Shown piece by piece: positions 16,402 through 25,232 of a DNA stretch of 64,000 bases. Position 1 is the stretch's first letter. Each line of letters opens with the position of its first letter. Source of the DNA: Streptomyces griseoluteus. GTDB lineage: Bacteria > Actinomycetota > Actinomycetes > Streptomycetales > Streptomycetaceae. The position numbers were made by a program, and so were the translations under genes. Below the pieces are notes generated by a model. That model was not told the origin of the DNA and ran no database searches. It saw only the letters and a program-made list of their open reading frames with translations. Location: assembly GCA_000717735.1 (NCBI GenBank), contig JOBE01000004.1:1-64000 (forward strand). Reading direction: 5' to 3'.

Positions 16402-19251
16402 CTAGTGCCTGCCGAAGCGGAAGGCTGCGACGCGGAAGTCGCCGTGCAGGGTCAGGCGCAGGTCGTGCACGCCGGCCATCGGGGCGACGAGTCCGGTCTC
16501 GACGGTCGTCCAGGTGTAGGGGTCGCCGGTGACGGGCACGTCGAGCCCCGCGAGGAGCCGCTCACCCGCGTGGATCTCGAGGCGTGCCTCCCGTGCTCCC
16601 TCGCCCTCGCGGGCGGTCTCGACCTCCACGCGTACCGCTCCGGAGAGGTCGGCGTCGCGGAAGAGGAGGGTCGCGGGCCGGGACGGATCGGTCGGCGTGA
16701 CGGCGTCGCCGCTGGTGCGGGTGGCGTCGACCAGGGTGGAGTCCGCGTGGTCGTCGAAGTCGCCTGTCAGGGTTCGACGTTCGACGACCACGCGGGGCGC
16801 GGGGGCCGGCCCGGTCACCGTGAGGGGCGCGGTGAGGACCGGGTGTGCGGCGGAGCGGGCCACGGCGATCTCGTAGGCCCCGGGGTCGACGGTGAAGGCG
16901 CCGGTGGCGACGTCCCAGTGGGCGAGGCGCTCGGCCGGCAGCCGGAAGGTCAGTTCCCGGCTCTCGCCCGGTGCGAGGCGGACCTTGCGGAAGTCGGCGA
17001 GGCGCCGCAGGGGGGCCTCGTAGCGGGCGTCCAGGGCCCGGACGTAGAGCTGGACGACCTCGCTGCCGGGCCGCGTGCCGGTGTCGGCGACGGTCACGGT
17101 GACGTCGACGGTGCCGTCCTGGGCGAGGGACGCCTGGGAGAGACGCAGGTCGCGGTAGGTGAAGTCGGTGTAGGAGAGCCCGTGGCCGAAGGGGTAGAGG
17201 GGGGCGGCCCGGTGGTACTGGTAGGTCCAGCCGGCCTTGATGATGTCGTAGTCGAGCCGCTCCGGCAGCGGGTCGTCGCCCCGGTACCAGGTCTGCGGCA
17301 GCCGGCCGGCGGGCTCGGCGTCCCCGAGCAGGACGGCGGCGAGCGCGTGGCCGGTCTCCTGACCGCCGTGGGACGTCCACACCACGGCGGGCAGGTGCTC
17401 TTCGGCCCAGTCGACGGCGAACGGGTAGCTGCTCATCACCACGAGCGCCGTGTCGGGGCGCGCGGCCGCGACGCTGCGCAGCAACTCCTCCTGCCGCTCA
17501 GGCAGTTCGATGCCGGCGCGGTCCTCGGTCTCCCGGCCGTTGATCATGGGGTGGTTGCCGAGGACGACGATCGCCGCGTCGGCGGCTTCGGCGGCCGCGC
17601 TCGCCTCGGCCACGCCGTCGCGCAGCAGCTCGCGGTGCCAGCGTTCGGCGGCGTCCGCGGTATCGGCGGTGACGGCCACCCGGCCGTCCGCCGGGTCCAC
17701 GGTGGCGTAGCGCCCGGTGAGTACGGAGCGCAGCCGTATGTCGCCGTCCCCCGCCTGCTCCAGGCGGAAGGTCTCGTGGATCTCCCAGGTCTTGAGCAGT
17801 TCCTGGTCCGCCGCCAGTGAGGCGTCGTCCTTGAGGCTCAGGTGGAGGCCGGTGTCGGCGGCGCGCAGCGTGACCACGCCGCGGCCCCAGTCGACGACGT
17901 CGAAGGGTGTCTCGCACAGGAGTTGGCCGGTGGTGCGGGAGCGGAGCGTGATCCGGTCGGAGTCGTCCACGCGGATCACTTCGCCGCCGTGGACGCCGAG
18001 CCGCGCCGCGAGTCCGTCGGCGACGGTGACCCGGTAGGGCAGGGTGCCGCTGTACCAGTCCTCGCACAGGGTGTCGGCGAGCGGGCCGACGACGGCGATC
18101 CGCCGGGTGGCGGCCGGGTCGAGCGGCAGCAGGTTGTCGTTCTTGAGCAGGACCACCGACTCGGTCGCCGCGTGCCTCGCCAGGGCGCGGTGCTCGGCGC
18201 AGTCGATCACCTCGGGTCCTGTCCCCGCGTACGGGTCGAGGTCCGGGTCGAACTCGCCGAGCCGGAAGCGGAGTTCCAGCTGCCGTCGGAGCGCCTGATC
18301 CACGTCCTTCTGGTCGATCAGGCCGCGTTCGAGCGCCTCGCGCAGTCGGCCGATCGGCCTCTCGCTGTCCTCGCCGCTGTCGGTGAAGCTGTCGATGCCT
18401 GCCTTGAGCGCCGCCGCGTGGGACACGGCGTGGTCGTCGAAGTACTGCTCGGGGTCGACGAGGTTCGACGGGGCCTCGGCGTCGCTCACCACGAACAGCT
18501 CGTGGCCCGTCGGCGCCGCCCAGCGGCGGAGCTCCGACTCGATGAGCGGACTCACGTGGCAGGGGCGGCCGTTGACCAGGTTGTACGCGGCCATGACGCC
18601 GGTCGCCGCGCCGGAGGCGACAACGGGGCGGAAGGCGGCGAGGTCGTACTCGTGCAGGACGCGCGGGCGCAGCCCGGAGGAGGTGACGCAGCGGTCGTCC
18701 TCGTTGTTGTAGGCGAGGAAGTGCTTGAGCACCGGGGCCGCGCGCAGGTAGGCCGGGTGATCCCCGGACAGGCCCCGGCAGAAGGCCTGGCCGAGGCGTG
18801 CAGTGTGCTCCGGGTCCTCGGAGTAGCCCTCCTCGTTGCGCCCCCAGCGCGGGTCGCGCAGGAGGTTCAGGACGGGCGCCCAGGCCTGGAGGCTGATGGG
18901 GGCGCGGTCGGGGGCCATCACCGCCGGGCGGTGGTGGTGGAAGGCGCGCAGTTCGACGGAGGTCGCCTCGGCGACCTGGCGGACCAGTTCCTCGTCCCAG
19001 GTGGCGCCGAGTCCGACGGACTGCGGGAAGACGGTCGCCTCCCCCAGCCAGGAGACGCCGTGGAGTGCCTCGCTACCGGTGCGGAACGGGCCGACGCCGA
19101 GACGCGGAACGGCCGGCGCGTACTGGTGGAGCATCGCGATCCGCTCGTCGGGCGTGAGCCGTTCCAGCAGGTCGTCGACGCGCTGACGCAACGGGAGCGA
19201 GGGGTCGCGGAAGGGGGGCCGATCGGCCGCGGACGCGGACAGGGAACTCAC
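16402..19251 (-). CDS. GH3 beta-glycosidase with inserted beta-trefoil-like domain and C-terminal CBM6
   Basis: Large family 3 glycosidase, 949 residues from the GTG at 19251 (AAGGGG about 9 bases upstream). The (alpha/beta)8 domain has RDPRWGRNEEGYSEDP and KHFLAYNNE, with nucleophile D257 in VVSDAE. The sandwich domain begins near 365 and is split by about 115 residues (430-545) that look like a fascin-type beta-trefoil (TLRAADTGLHLSL, LRSVLTGRYATVD). A fibronectin-III-like domain (about 690-800) and a CBM6-like end (about 815-949) follow. No signal peptide. Beta-xylosidase or beta-glucosidase activity is expected. The long open frame upstream of 19251 covers the operator region and is not coding. 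Two palindromic operators lie 40-180 bases upstream. Confidence 0.9.
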   Translation of the reverse strand: MSSLSASAADRPPFRDPSLPLRQRVDDLLERLTPDERIAMLHQYAPAVPRLGVGPFRTGSEALHGVSWLGEATVFPQSVGLGATWDEELVRQVAEATSVELRAFHHHRPAVMAPDRAPISLQAWAPVLNLLRDPRWGRNEEGYSEDPEHTARLGQAFCRGLSGDHPAYLRAAPVLKHFLAYNNEDDRCVTSSGLRPRVLHEYDLAAFRPVVASGAATGVMAAYNLVNGRPCHVSPLIESELRRWAAPTGHELFVVSDAEAPSNLVDPEQYFDDHAVSHAAALKAGIDSFTDSGEDSERPIGRLREALERGLIDQKDVDQALRRQLELRFRLGEFDPDLDPYAGTGPEVIDCAEHRALARHAATESVVLLKNDNLLPLDPAATRRIAVVGPLADTLCEDWYSGTLPYRVTVADGLAARLGVHGGEVIRVDDSDRITLRSRTTGQLLCETPFDVVDWGRGVVTLRAADTGLHLSLKDDASLAADQELLKTWEIHETFRLEQAGDGDIRLRSVLTGRYATVDPADGRVAVTADTADAAERWHRELLRDGVAEASAAAEAADAAIVVLGNHPMINGRETEDRAGIELPERQEELLRSVAAARPDTALVVMSSYPFAVDWAEEHLPAVVWTSHGGQETGHALAAVLLGDAEPAGRLPQTWYRGDDPLPERLDYDIIKAGWTYQYHRAAPLYPFGHGLSYTDFTYRDLRLSQASLAQDGTVDVTVTVADTGTRPGSEVVQLYVRALDARYEAPLRRLADFRKVRLAPGESRELTFRLPAERLAHWDVATGAFTVDPGAYEIAVARSAAHPVLTAPLTVTGPAPAPRVVVERRTLTGDFDDHADSTLVDATRTSGDAVTPTDPSRPATLLFRDADLSGAVRVEVETAREGEGAREARLEIHAGERLLAGLDVPVTGDPYTWTTVETGLVAPMAGVHDLRLTLHGDFRVAAFRFGRH

Positions 19252-19290
19252 GTGGACAACCCCTTGCAGGCTGGGCGATGTGACCGTACG

Positions 19291-19304
19291 TCGAAGCGCT
19301 TCGA
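19291..19304. promoter_or_regulatory. Perfect 14-bp operator palindrome TCGAAGCGCTTCGA
   Basis: A perfect dyad with a central CG, typical of LacI-family operators, 40 bases before the GH3 start codon. Related copies occur at 1492, 1611 and 19404, linking GH3, GH5 and the binding-protein relic in one likely regulon. The regulator could be the LacI-family gene whose relic lies at 20019-20454. Confidence 0.7.
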
Positions 19305-19403
19305 CGCTGACATGGTCCGGTGAGGGTGTCAACTCCCCCAGCTCCCATGAATTTTCCATTTGTTCAGAGCCTTGCCGAATGGGTATCGCGTCATTAGCCT
19401 CGC

Positions 19404-19431
19404 CGAAACGTCCAAGCGCTTCGACGTTTCG
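19404..19431. promoter_or_regulatory. Nested 28-bp palindrome between GH3 and the binding-protein relic
   Basis: CGAAACGTC at 19404-19412 and its exact complement GACGTTTCG at 19423-19431 enclose the core AAGCGCTT at 19414-19421; only the C/C pair beside the core does not match. It combines the AAGCGCTT operator core with outer CGAAACG/CGTTTCG arms. It lies in the divergent GH3 / sugar-ABC promoter, where a second operator would be expected. Confidence 0.65.
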
Positions 19432-19533
19432 ACCCTTCGATGCTTCGGACGTTCGGCATTTCGACATGTTCGACGCCTTGGCAGGTGCGGTACTCCGGTG
19501 CTTCGACACTTCGACGGGGAAGGGTCCTCCAGC

Positions 19534-20018
19534 ATGAGAACCGAGTGGAACCGCAGAACCTTCGTGAACGCCGCCGCCACGATCGCCGGGGCCGCCGCGA
19601 TGGCGCCGCTGCTGACCGCCTGCGGCGGCGGTGCGGACCGGAAGACCGGTACGAACACCGCGAAGGGCCTGAAGGCGGCGCTGCCGGCCCACGTGCCCCA
19701 CACGAGCGTCAAGCCGGAGATCCCCTCCGTCGCCGGCGGACCCGACGCGGCGACCGACCCCGGCTTCCTCACCTATCCGTCCCCGCCGGTCGCCTCCGTC
19801 TCCGGCGTCCCGGGGAAGGGCGGCCGCCACACGGCGGTCACGCCGCTGTGGGACACCGCTCCGACGGCGGAAAACTCCTTCTACCAGGCGATGAACAAGG
19901 CCCTGGGCGTCGAGCTCACGACGAAGCCGGCGGACGGCAACAACTACGCCACCATCGTCCCGACCATGACCCGGCCAAGAACCTGCCGGACTGGATCCAG
20001 CTGCCGACCTGGTGGAAC
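19534..20018 (+). pseudogene. Truncated sugar ABC transporter binding lipoprotein
   Basis: The first about 160 residues of an extracellular solute-binding lipoprotein. A twin-arginine-like NRRTF and the lipobox LLTAC near residues 25-30 are visible, then a mature N-terminal region. A one-base deletion near 19968-19972 shifts the frame; the expected sequence resumes in the next frame as AKNLPDWIQLPTWWN and then stops abruptly at about 20018. From there the DNA encodes part of a LacI-family regulator. The C-terminal two thirds and any permease genes are absent. It diverges from GH3 across the operator region, the usual place for an oligosaccharide importer. It is either a true deletion scar or an assembly join. 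Confidence 0.82.
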
Positions 20019-20454
20019 CGGCTTCCGCGAGCGCGCCGAGCGTCGCGGCCTGCGCTTCCTGCACCGGCCGTGCGAGGGCACGTACGAGAGCACCGCGGGC
20101 ACCCTGTCCCGCATCCTCGGCGACCGCCCGGACACCACGGGTTTCGTGGTGCGGAACGAGGCGGCGATCGGACCGCTCCTCAGCCTGCTGCGCGCCGGCG
20201 GGCGGATCGTGCCGGAGGACGCCCCGCTCATCGCCCTCTGCCCCGAGCCGCTGGCCGACCAGCACTCCCCCCGGCTCACGTCCGTGACCGGCCTGCAGAA
20301 GGAACTCGGGCAGGCAGCCGTCGCACAGGTCCTGGCCAGGATCACCGCGGTGGCCGAGGGCGGCGAGCCGGAGGACGAACTGCGCCTGATGGCACCGGAA
20401 CTGGTCGTCCGCGAAAGCACCGCTCCGGCCCCGCGCCGGGACTCCCACCGTTGA
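20019..20454 (+). pseudogene. C-terminal remnant of a LacI-family regulator
   Basis: About 145 residues matching the second half of a LacI-type ligand-binding domain, from GFRERAERRGLRF to the typical end LVVREST. The DNA-binding half is missing; the reading frame is entered from the binding-protein relic at about 20018-20020. The stop TGA lies 26 bases before the GH42 start, so the intact regulator gene would have been directly upstream of GH42. It is a plausible former regulator of the TCGAAGCGCTTCGA sites, but that is inference. Confidence 0.8.
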
Positions 20455-20479
20455 CCCACGACCAGAGAGATCGTTCGAC

Positions 20480-22465
20480 ATGCAGATGCGCCGGCTCACC
20501 GATCGGCTCGACGGCCTCGCGTTCGGCGGGGACTACAACCCGGAGCAGTGGGACGAGGAGGTGTGGAAGGAGGACGACGAACTGATGCGCAGGTCGCGGG
20601 TCAACCTGGCCACCGTCGGCGTGTTCTCCTGGGCCCTGCTCGAACCCGAGGAGGGCCGCTACGACTTCGGCTGGCTCGACGCCCACCTCGACCGTCTGCA
20701 CGCCAACGGCGTCGCCGTCGACCTCGCCACCCCGACCGCATCGCCGCCACCCTGGTTCACCCTGGCCCATCCCGACTCCCTGCCAGTCACGCCGGAGGGC
20801 ACCCGTCTGACCCACGGCAGCCGGGACACGTACTGTCTCGCCGCGCCCGCCTACCGCCGGGCCGCCCGCCGCATCGCCGACGCCCTGGCCGCACGCTACG
20901 GCGACCACCCGGCCCTGGCCCTGTGGCACGTGCACAACGAGTACGCGACCCTCTGCTGGTGCGAGCACACCGCGGCCGCCTTCCGGGTCTGGCTGCGGGC
21001 CCGCCACGGCTCCCTCGACACCCTCAACGAGGCGTGGGGGACGGCCTTCTGGAGCCAGCGGTACACCGCGTGGGAGCAGATCCAGCCGCCCCGCGCCACC
21101 CAGTGGCACAAGAACCCCGGCCAGGCCCTGGACTTCCGCCGCTTCTGGTCGGACGAGGCCCTCGCCGCGTACCGCGAGCAGCGCGACGCGATCCGCGCCC
21201 ACAGCGACCTGCCGGTGACGACGAACCTCATGCTGCCCGGCTACCAGAACCTGGACCTGTGGGCCTTAGGCCGCGAGGTCGACCTGGTCTCCGTCGACCA
21301 CTACCCGGCCGCGCCCGGGGTGGACGCCGCCGCCGACACCGCCTTCGGCGCCGACCGGGCCCGCTCCTTCGGCGGCGGCGCCCCCTGGCTCCTGATGGAG
21401 CAGGGCACGAACACCGTCTACGGCGGCGACCGCGTCCTCGGCAAGGAAGCGGGCGACATCGCCCGCCACAGCCTCGGCCACATCGCCCGCGGCTCGGAGG
21501 GCGCGCTGTTCTTCCAGTGGCGCCAGTCCCGGGCCGGAGCCGAGCAGTGGCACTCGGCGATCGTCCCGCACGCCGGTCCCGACAGCCGGGTCTTCCGCGA
21601 GGTCACGGCACTCGGAGAGAACGTCTCCCGGCTCGGGGAGCTCGCCGGCTCCACCGTCCGGGCCCAGGTCGCCGTCCTGCACGACGCGGACGCCTGGTGG
21701 GCCCTGGAGGTCGACGGCCTGCCGTCGAAGGAGCTCGACTACCACGCCACGCTCCGCCGCGCCCACCGGGCCCTGTGGGACGCCGGTGTCACCGTCGACT
21801 TCGCCCACCCCGAGCACGACCTGAGCCGCTACCGGCTCGTCCTCGCCCCGGCCCTGTTCCTGCTGTCCGACGCGGCCGCCGCGAACCTGAACCGCTTCGT
21901 CGCCGGCGGCGGAACGCTGCTCGTCCAGCACTACAGCGGTGCCGTCGACGAGCGCCTCCACGCCCGCCTCGGCGGCTACCCGGCCGCACCGCTCCGCGAG
22001 GCCCTCGGCATCCGGGTCGAGGAGTACCGCCCGCTGGGGCGGGACGAGGAGATCGTCCTGTCCGACGGCTCGGGCGCCACCGTCTGGAGCGAGTCCCTGC
22101 GTACGGAGGGGGCCGAGGCCCTCGCCACGTACACCGGGGGCATGCTCGCCGGCAGCCCCGCGCTCACCCGCCGCGGGTTCGGGGCCGGGGCTGGCTGGTA
22201 CCTCTCCACCCATCTCGACGACGCCGGCTACGCGGCCCTGGTCGCCCGGCTGCTCGACGAGGCCGGGGTGACCGAGGAGCTCCCGGGCCTGCCGTCCGGT
22301 GTCGAGGCCGTCACCCGTCACGCCGAGGACGGGCGGCGGTGGCACGTGCTGATCAACCACCGCGCCGACGCCGTGCCGCTGCCGGAGCCCGCGCACGACC
22401 TGCTGACGGGCGGCCGGGTCGACCGCCTCGAGCCCGGCGGCCGCGCGGTGCTGCGCGCCCACTGA
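20480..22465 (+). CDS. GH42 beta-galactosidase with a TTA codon
   Basis: Second family 42 enzyme, 661 residues, no signal peptide. LAFGGDYNPEQW is at the N-terminus, acid/base E154 in HVHNEYA, nucleophile E307 in LLMEQG, with cysteines C119, C159 and C161 suiting the zinc site of many GH42 enzymes. The trimerisation and C-terminal domains are intact. Leucine 263 is encoded by TTA at 21266-21268, a codon read only by the bldA tRNA in Streptomyces, so translation is expected to depend on developmental stage. The start is taken as the ATG at 20480; a second ATG lies 6 bases on, and the ribosome-binding site (AGAGAG) is weak. It is distant from the GH42 at 3567. Confidence 0.93.
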   Translation: MQMRRLTDRLDGLAFGGDYNPEQWDEEVWKEDDELMRRSRVNLATVGVFSWALLEPEEGRYDFGWLDAHLDRLHANGVAVDLATPTASPPPWFTLAHPDSLPVTPEGTRLTHGSRDTYCLAAPAYRRAARRIADALAARYGDHPALALWHVHNEYATLCWCEHTAAAFRVWLRARHGSLDTLNEAWGTAFWSQRYTAWEQIQPPRATQWHKNPGQALDFRRFWSDEALAAYREQRDAIRAHSDLPVTTNLMLPGYQNLDLWALGREVDLVSVDHYPAAPGVDAAADTAFGADRARSFGGGAPWLLMEQGTNTVYGGDRVLGKEAGDIARHSLGHIARGSEGALFFQWRQSRAGAEQWHSAIVPHAGPDSRVFREVTALGENVSRLGELAGSTVRAQVAVLHDADAWWALEVDGLPSKELDYHATLRRAHRALWDAGVTVDFAHPEHDLSRYRLVLAPALFLLSDAAAANLNRFVAGGGTLLVQHYSGAVDERLHARLGGYPAAPLREALGIRVEEYRPLGRDEEIVLSDGSGATVWSESLRTEGAEALATYTGGMLAGSPALTRRGFGAGAGWYLSTHLDDAGYAALVARLLDEAGVTEELPGLPSGVEAVTRHAEDGRRWHVLINHRADAVPLPEPAHDLLTGGRVDRLEPGGRAVLRAH

Positions 22466-22613
22466 GCCACCCCGGACCGGCGGTTCTCCCCGGAGGAGGA
22501 CTCCTCGCGGGCGACCGGCGGCCCGGTGCGCCCCTGGCCTGCCCACGGCTCCGTCGGCCGTACCGCTCCGCCTCGCCCCCCGACAACCGCATCCCCCGAC
22601 AGGAACTGGTCAA

Positions 22614-24098
22614 GTGTCAGCTCAGCAAGTGGTCACCAACCCCGTGATCCCCGGGTTCCACCCCGACCCCAGCATCTGCCGCGTGGGCGACGACTACTAC
22701 GTCGTCTGCTCCAGCTTCGAGTACTTCCCCGGCGTCCCCGTCTTCCACAGCCGCGACCTGGTGCACTGGACCCAGATCGGCAACGCCCTCGACCGGCCGA
22801 GCCAGCTGCGCCTCGACACCTCCTCGTCGGGCGGCATCTACGCGCCCACGCTGCGCCACCACGACGGCAGGTTCTGGCTGATCGTCACCAACGTGGCACG
22901 AGGCGAGGGCAATCTGCTGTTCAGCGCCACCGACCCGGCCGGTCCCTGGTCGGACCCGGTCAGGCTCCCGGGGGTCCCCGGCATCGACCCGGATCTCGTC
23001 TGGGACGAGGACGGCACCTGCTGGTGCACCGTCGCGGGGGTCTCGCAGGTCCGTCTCGACCCGGCCACCGGCGAGACGCTCGGCGAGCCGCGCAAGCTGT
23101 GGTCGGGCACCGGCGGCGCGGCCCCAGAGGCGCCGCACCTGTACCGGATCGGGGAGTACTGGTACCTGCTCATCGCCGAAGGCGGCACCGAGCGTGGCCA
23201 TGGCGTGTCCATCGCCCGTGGCCGTACGCCCGCCGGTCCGTTCGAACCCGGCCCGGCCAACCCCATCCTCACCCACCGCAGCACCGATCACCCCATCCAG
23301 AACACCGGCCACGCGGATCTGGTCCAGGCGCCCGACGGGTCGTGGTGGATGGTGCTGCTCGGCGTCCGACCGCGCGGCGGCACCCCCGGCTGGCACGTAC
23401 TCGGGCGCGAGACCTTCCTCGCGCCGGTCGACTGGGTCGACGGCTGGCCGGTCGTCGGCAAGGTCTCCCCCGAGCTGCCCGCACCGGCCTGGCCGCTCCG
23501 TCCCGGCCCCGGCGCTCCGGTCAGGGACGACTTCGACCAGGCCGAGCTGCGGCCCTGCTGGGTCTCGCTGCGCGAGCGCCCCGAGCGGCTGTGCACGACG
23601 AAGGAGCGGTCGGGGTGGCTGACGCTCCAGGCCGCGGGCGACTCCCTCGACGCGGACGACGCGGTGTTCGTCGGCCGGCGCCAGCAGCACCTGACCTGCG
23701 GGGTACGAACCCTGGTCGACGCCTCGGAGGGACGCGGCGGCCTGGCCGTCCGGCTCGACGAGCGGCACCACTACGAGGTCGAGGCCACCGCCGGAGCGGT
23801 GACGGTCTTCGCCCGCGTCGGTCCGCTCCGCACCGAGGTGGCGTCCGCCCCGGCACCCGCGGGGCCGGTGGTCCTCGGCCTCGACATCGCGCCGCAGCCG
23901 CCGGGGGACGCGCGGACCGGACCCGACCTGCTCTCCTTCGGCGTCGAGGAGCCGGACGGAACGTTCACCGTCCTCGCCACGCTCGACGGGCGCTACCTGT
24001 CGACCGAGGTGGCCGGCGGCTTCACCGGCCGGGTCATCGGCATGTACGCCGCGGCCGGCACCGTCCGCTTCGACTGGTTCGACTACGAGCAGGGATAG
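22614..24098 (+). CDS. GH43 beta-xylosidase/alpha-L-arabinofuranosidase
   Basis: Family 43 glycosidase of 494 residues, with a five-blade propeller (about 8-300) and a C-terminal beta-sandwich typical of the two-domain intracellular xylosidases. Predicted catalytic residues are general base D18 (FHPDPS), pKa modulator D125 (GIDPDLVWDEDG) and general acid E172 (APEAPH). There is no signal peptide. The start is a GTG with AGGAA 9 bases upstream. It follows GH42 by 148 bases and could share its transcript. It would trim beta-1,4-xylose or alpha-arabinose from imported oligosaccharides. Confidence 0.92.
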   Translation: MSAQQVVTNPVIPGFHPDPSICRVGDDYYVVCSSFEYFPGVPVFHSRDLVHWTQIGNALDRPSQLRLDTSSSGGIYAPTLRHHDGRFWLIVTNVARGEGNLLFSATDPAGPWSDPVRLPGVPGIDPDLVWDEDGTCWCTVAGVSQVRLDPATGETLGEPRKLWSGTGGAAPEAPHLYRIGEYWYLLIAEGGTERGHGVSIARGRTPAGPFEPGPANPILTHRSTDHPIQNTGHADLVQAPDGSWWMVLLGVRPRGGTPGWHVLGRETFLAPVDWVDGWPVVGKVSPELPAPAWPLRPGPGAPVRDDFDQAELRPCWVSLRERPERLCTTKERSGWLTLQAAGDSLDADDAVFVGRRQQHLTCGVRTLVDASEGRGGLAVRLDERHHYEVEATAGAVTVFARVGPLRTEVASAPAPAGPVVLGLDIAPQPPGDARTGPDLLSFGVEEPDGTFTVLATLDGRYLSTEVAGGFTGRVIGMYAAAGTVRFDWFDYEQG

Positions 24099-24134
24099 CC
24101 GGCGTGACCGGGGTCAGTGCGCGGACGGCGCGGC

Positions 24135-25101
24135 CTACGCGGACGGCTTCGACTTCGGCTTCGGCTTCGGCTTCGGCTTCGGCGGAGCCGTGCTCTCCCG
24201 GACGGTGAGCGTGGTCGCGGTCTCCAGTCCCAGCTGTGGCACCTCCTCGCCGCGGCCGAGGGCCAGGGCGATCTCGGTGGCGGCCGTCGCCATCTCGGCC
24301 AGCGGCTGGTGGACCGTGGTCAGCGGCGGGTCCACCCAGGCCACCGTCGGGACGTCGTCGAAGCCCACCACGCTGAGGGTCGTCCGGGATGCGCAGCCCC
24401 AGCTCGCGGGCGGCCCGGTAGACACCGAGCGCCTGCATGTCGTTCGCCGTGAAGACGGCGGTCGCGCGGTCGGGACGGGACAGCAGCTCACGCGCCGCGG
24501 CGCAGCCGTGCTCGCGCGTGAGCTGGGTCTTGATCACCAGCTCCTGTTCCATCGGCAGGCCGGCCTCGGCGAGGGCGGAGACGCAACCGGAGAACCGGGC
24601 GAGGCAGAAGGAGTGGTCAGGCCCGCTGATCATGGCGATGCGCCGGTGCCCGAGGTCGAGCAGGTGCCGGGTGGCGGCCTGGCCGCCACGCCAGTTGGTG
24701 GCGCCCACGAAGGGCACGCCGTCGGGCAGTTCGCCGATGGCGTCGAAGACGACGAACGGGATGTTCTTCGCCGTGAGCTGTGCCCGCTCAGCCTCGGACA
24801 GCTGGGACACCGAGAGGACGCACCGGGGGCGCCGCTCCACGGTGTCGCCGATGGTCCTGCCCACCGGTTCGCGGAGCCCGAACGCGGACACCAGCACGCT
24901 GATCCGGTTCTTGCGGGCCACGCGCTCGACACCGCGGATGATCTCCACGGCCCACATGCTCTCCAGCTCGCGGAACACCAGCTCCACGAGGTTGCTGCGG
25001 CTCTTGGGGGGCTTGCGGTAGCCGTGCCGGTGGATCAGCTGCTCGACGCGGGCACGGGTCTCGTCGGAGACCCCCGTCCGCACCTCCGGCTCCAGGCCCA
25101 C
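24135..25101 (-). pseudogene. LacI-family regulator, frameshifted and lacking the HTH
   Basis: Most of a LacI-family sugar regulator is readable: hinge end SDETRARVEQLIHRHGYRKPP, periplasmic-binding-like domain (VFDAIGELPDGVPFVGATN, MISGP, FTANDMQALGV), and C-terminus SVVGFDDVPTVAWVDPPLTTVHQPL then LTVRESTAP. Two defects are visible. First, the helix-turn-helix is absent: only about nine residues precede the hinge and no upstream frame encodes it. Second, one extra G in the GGG at 24377-24379 shifts the frame after RIPDD. The first looks like a deletion, the second could be a base-call error. It ends in a lysine-proline tail encoded by the 24145 repeat. It lies between GH43 and the divergent GH9 gene, so it once probably regulated cellulose or xylan genes. 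Confidence 0.82.
24145..24180 (-). repeat. Hexamer repeat coding for a (KP)n tail
   Basis: Six 6-bp units GGCTTC (one GACTTC variant) at the 3' end of the LacI-family relic. On the coding strand they give an alternating lysine-proline tail of about 12 residues just before the stop. Tails of this kind are not part of the LacI fold. Confidence 0.85.
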
Positions 25102-25186
25102 GCACGGGCGGGGTCCGTCCGCCGGGTCGACGGATCATTCCGTACGCGCGTCTTGACGGGACACCTACAACCCTGGCTTGATGCTA

Positions 25187-25200
25187 TGGGAGCGCTCCCA
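25187..25200. promoter_or_regulatory. CebR-type operator TGGGAGCGCTCCCA
   Basis: A perfect 14-bp palindrome identical to the operator of the cello-oligosaccharide-responsive repressor CebR of Streptomyces. It lies 33 bases before the GH9 start. A TTGACG candidate -35 element at 25153-25158 lies upstream, so the operator should overlap the transcription start and repress GH9 without cello-oligosaccharides. CebR itself is not in this window. Confidence 0.9.
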
Positions 25201-25232
25201 TCATCCGTCCCCATTCGTGGAAGGCCCCACCC

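Noticed and set aside
19252..20499. Extension of GH3 upstream to 20499
   Set aside because: It covers operator palindromes and the opposite-strand relics; the GTG at 19251 has a ribosome-binding site.
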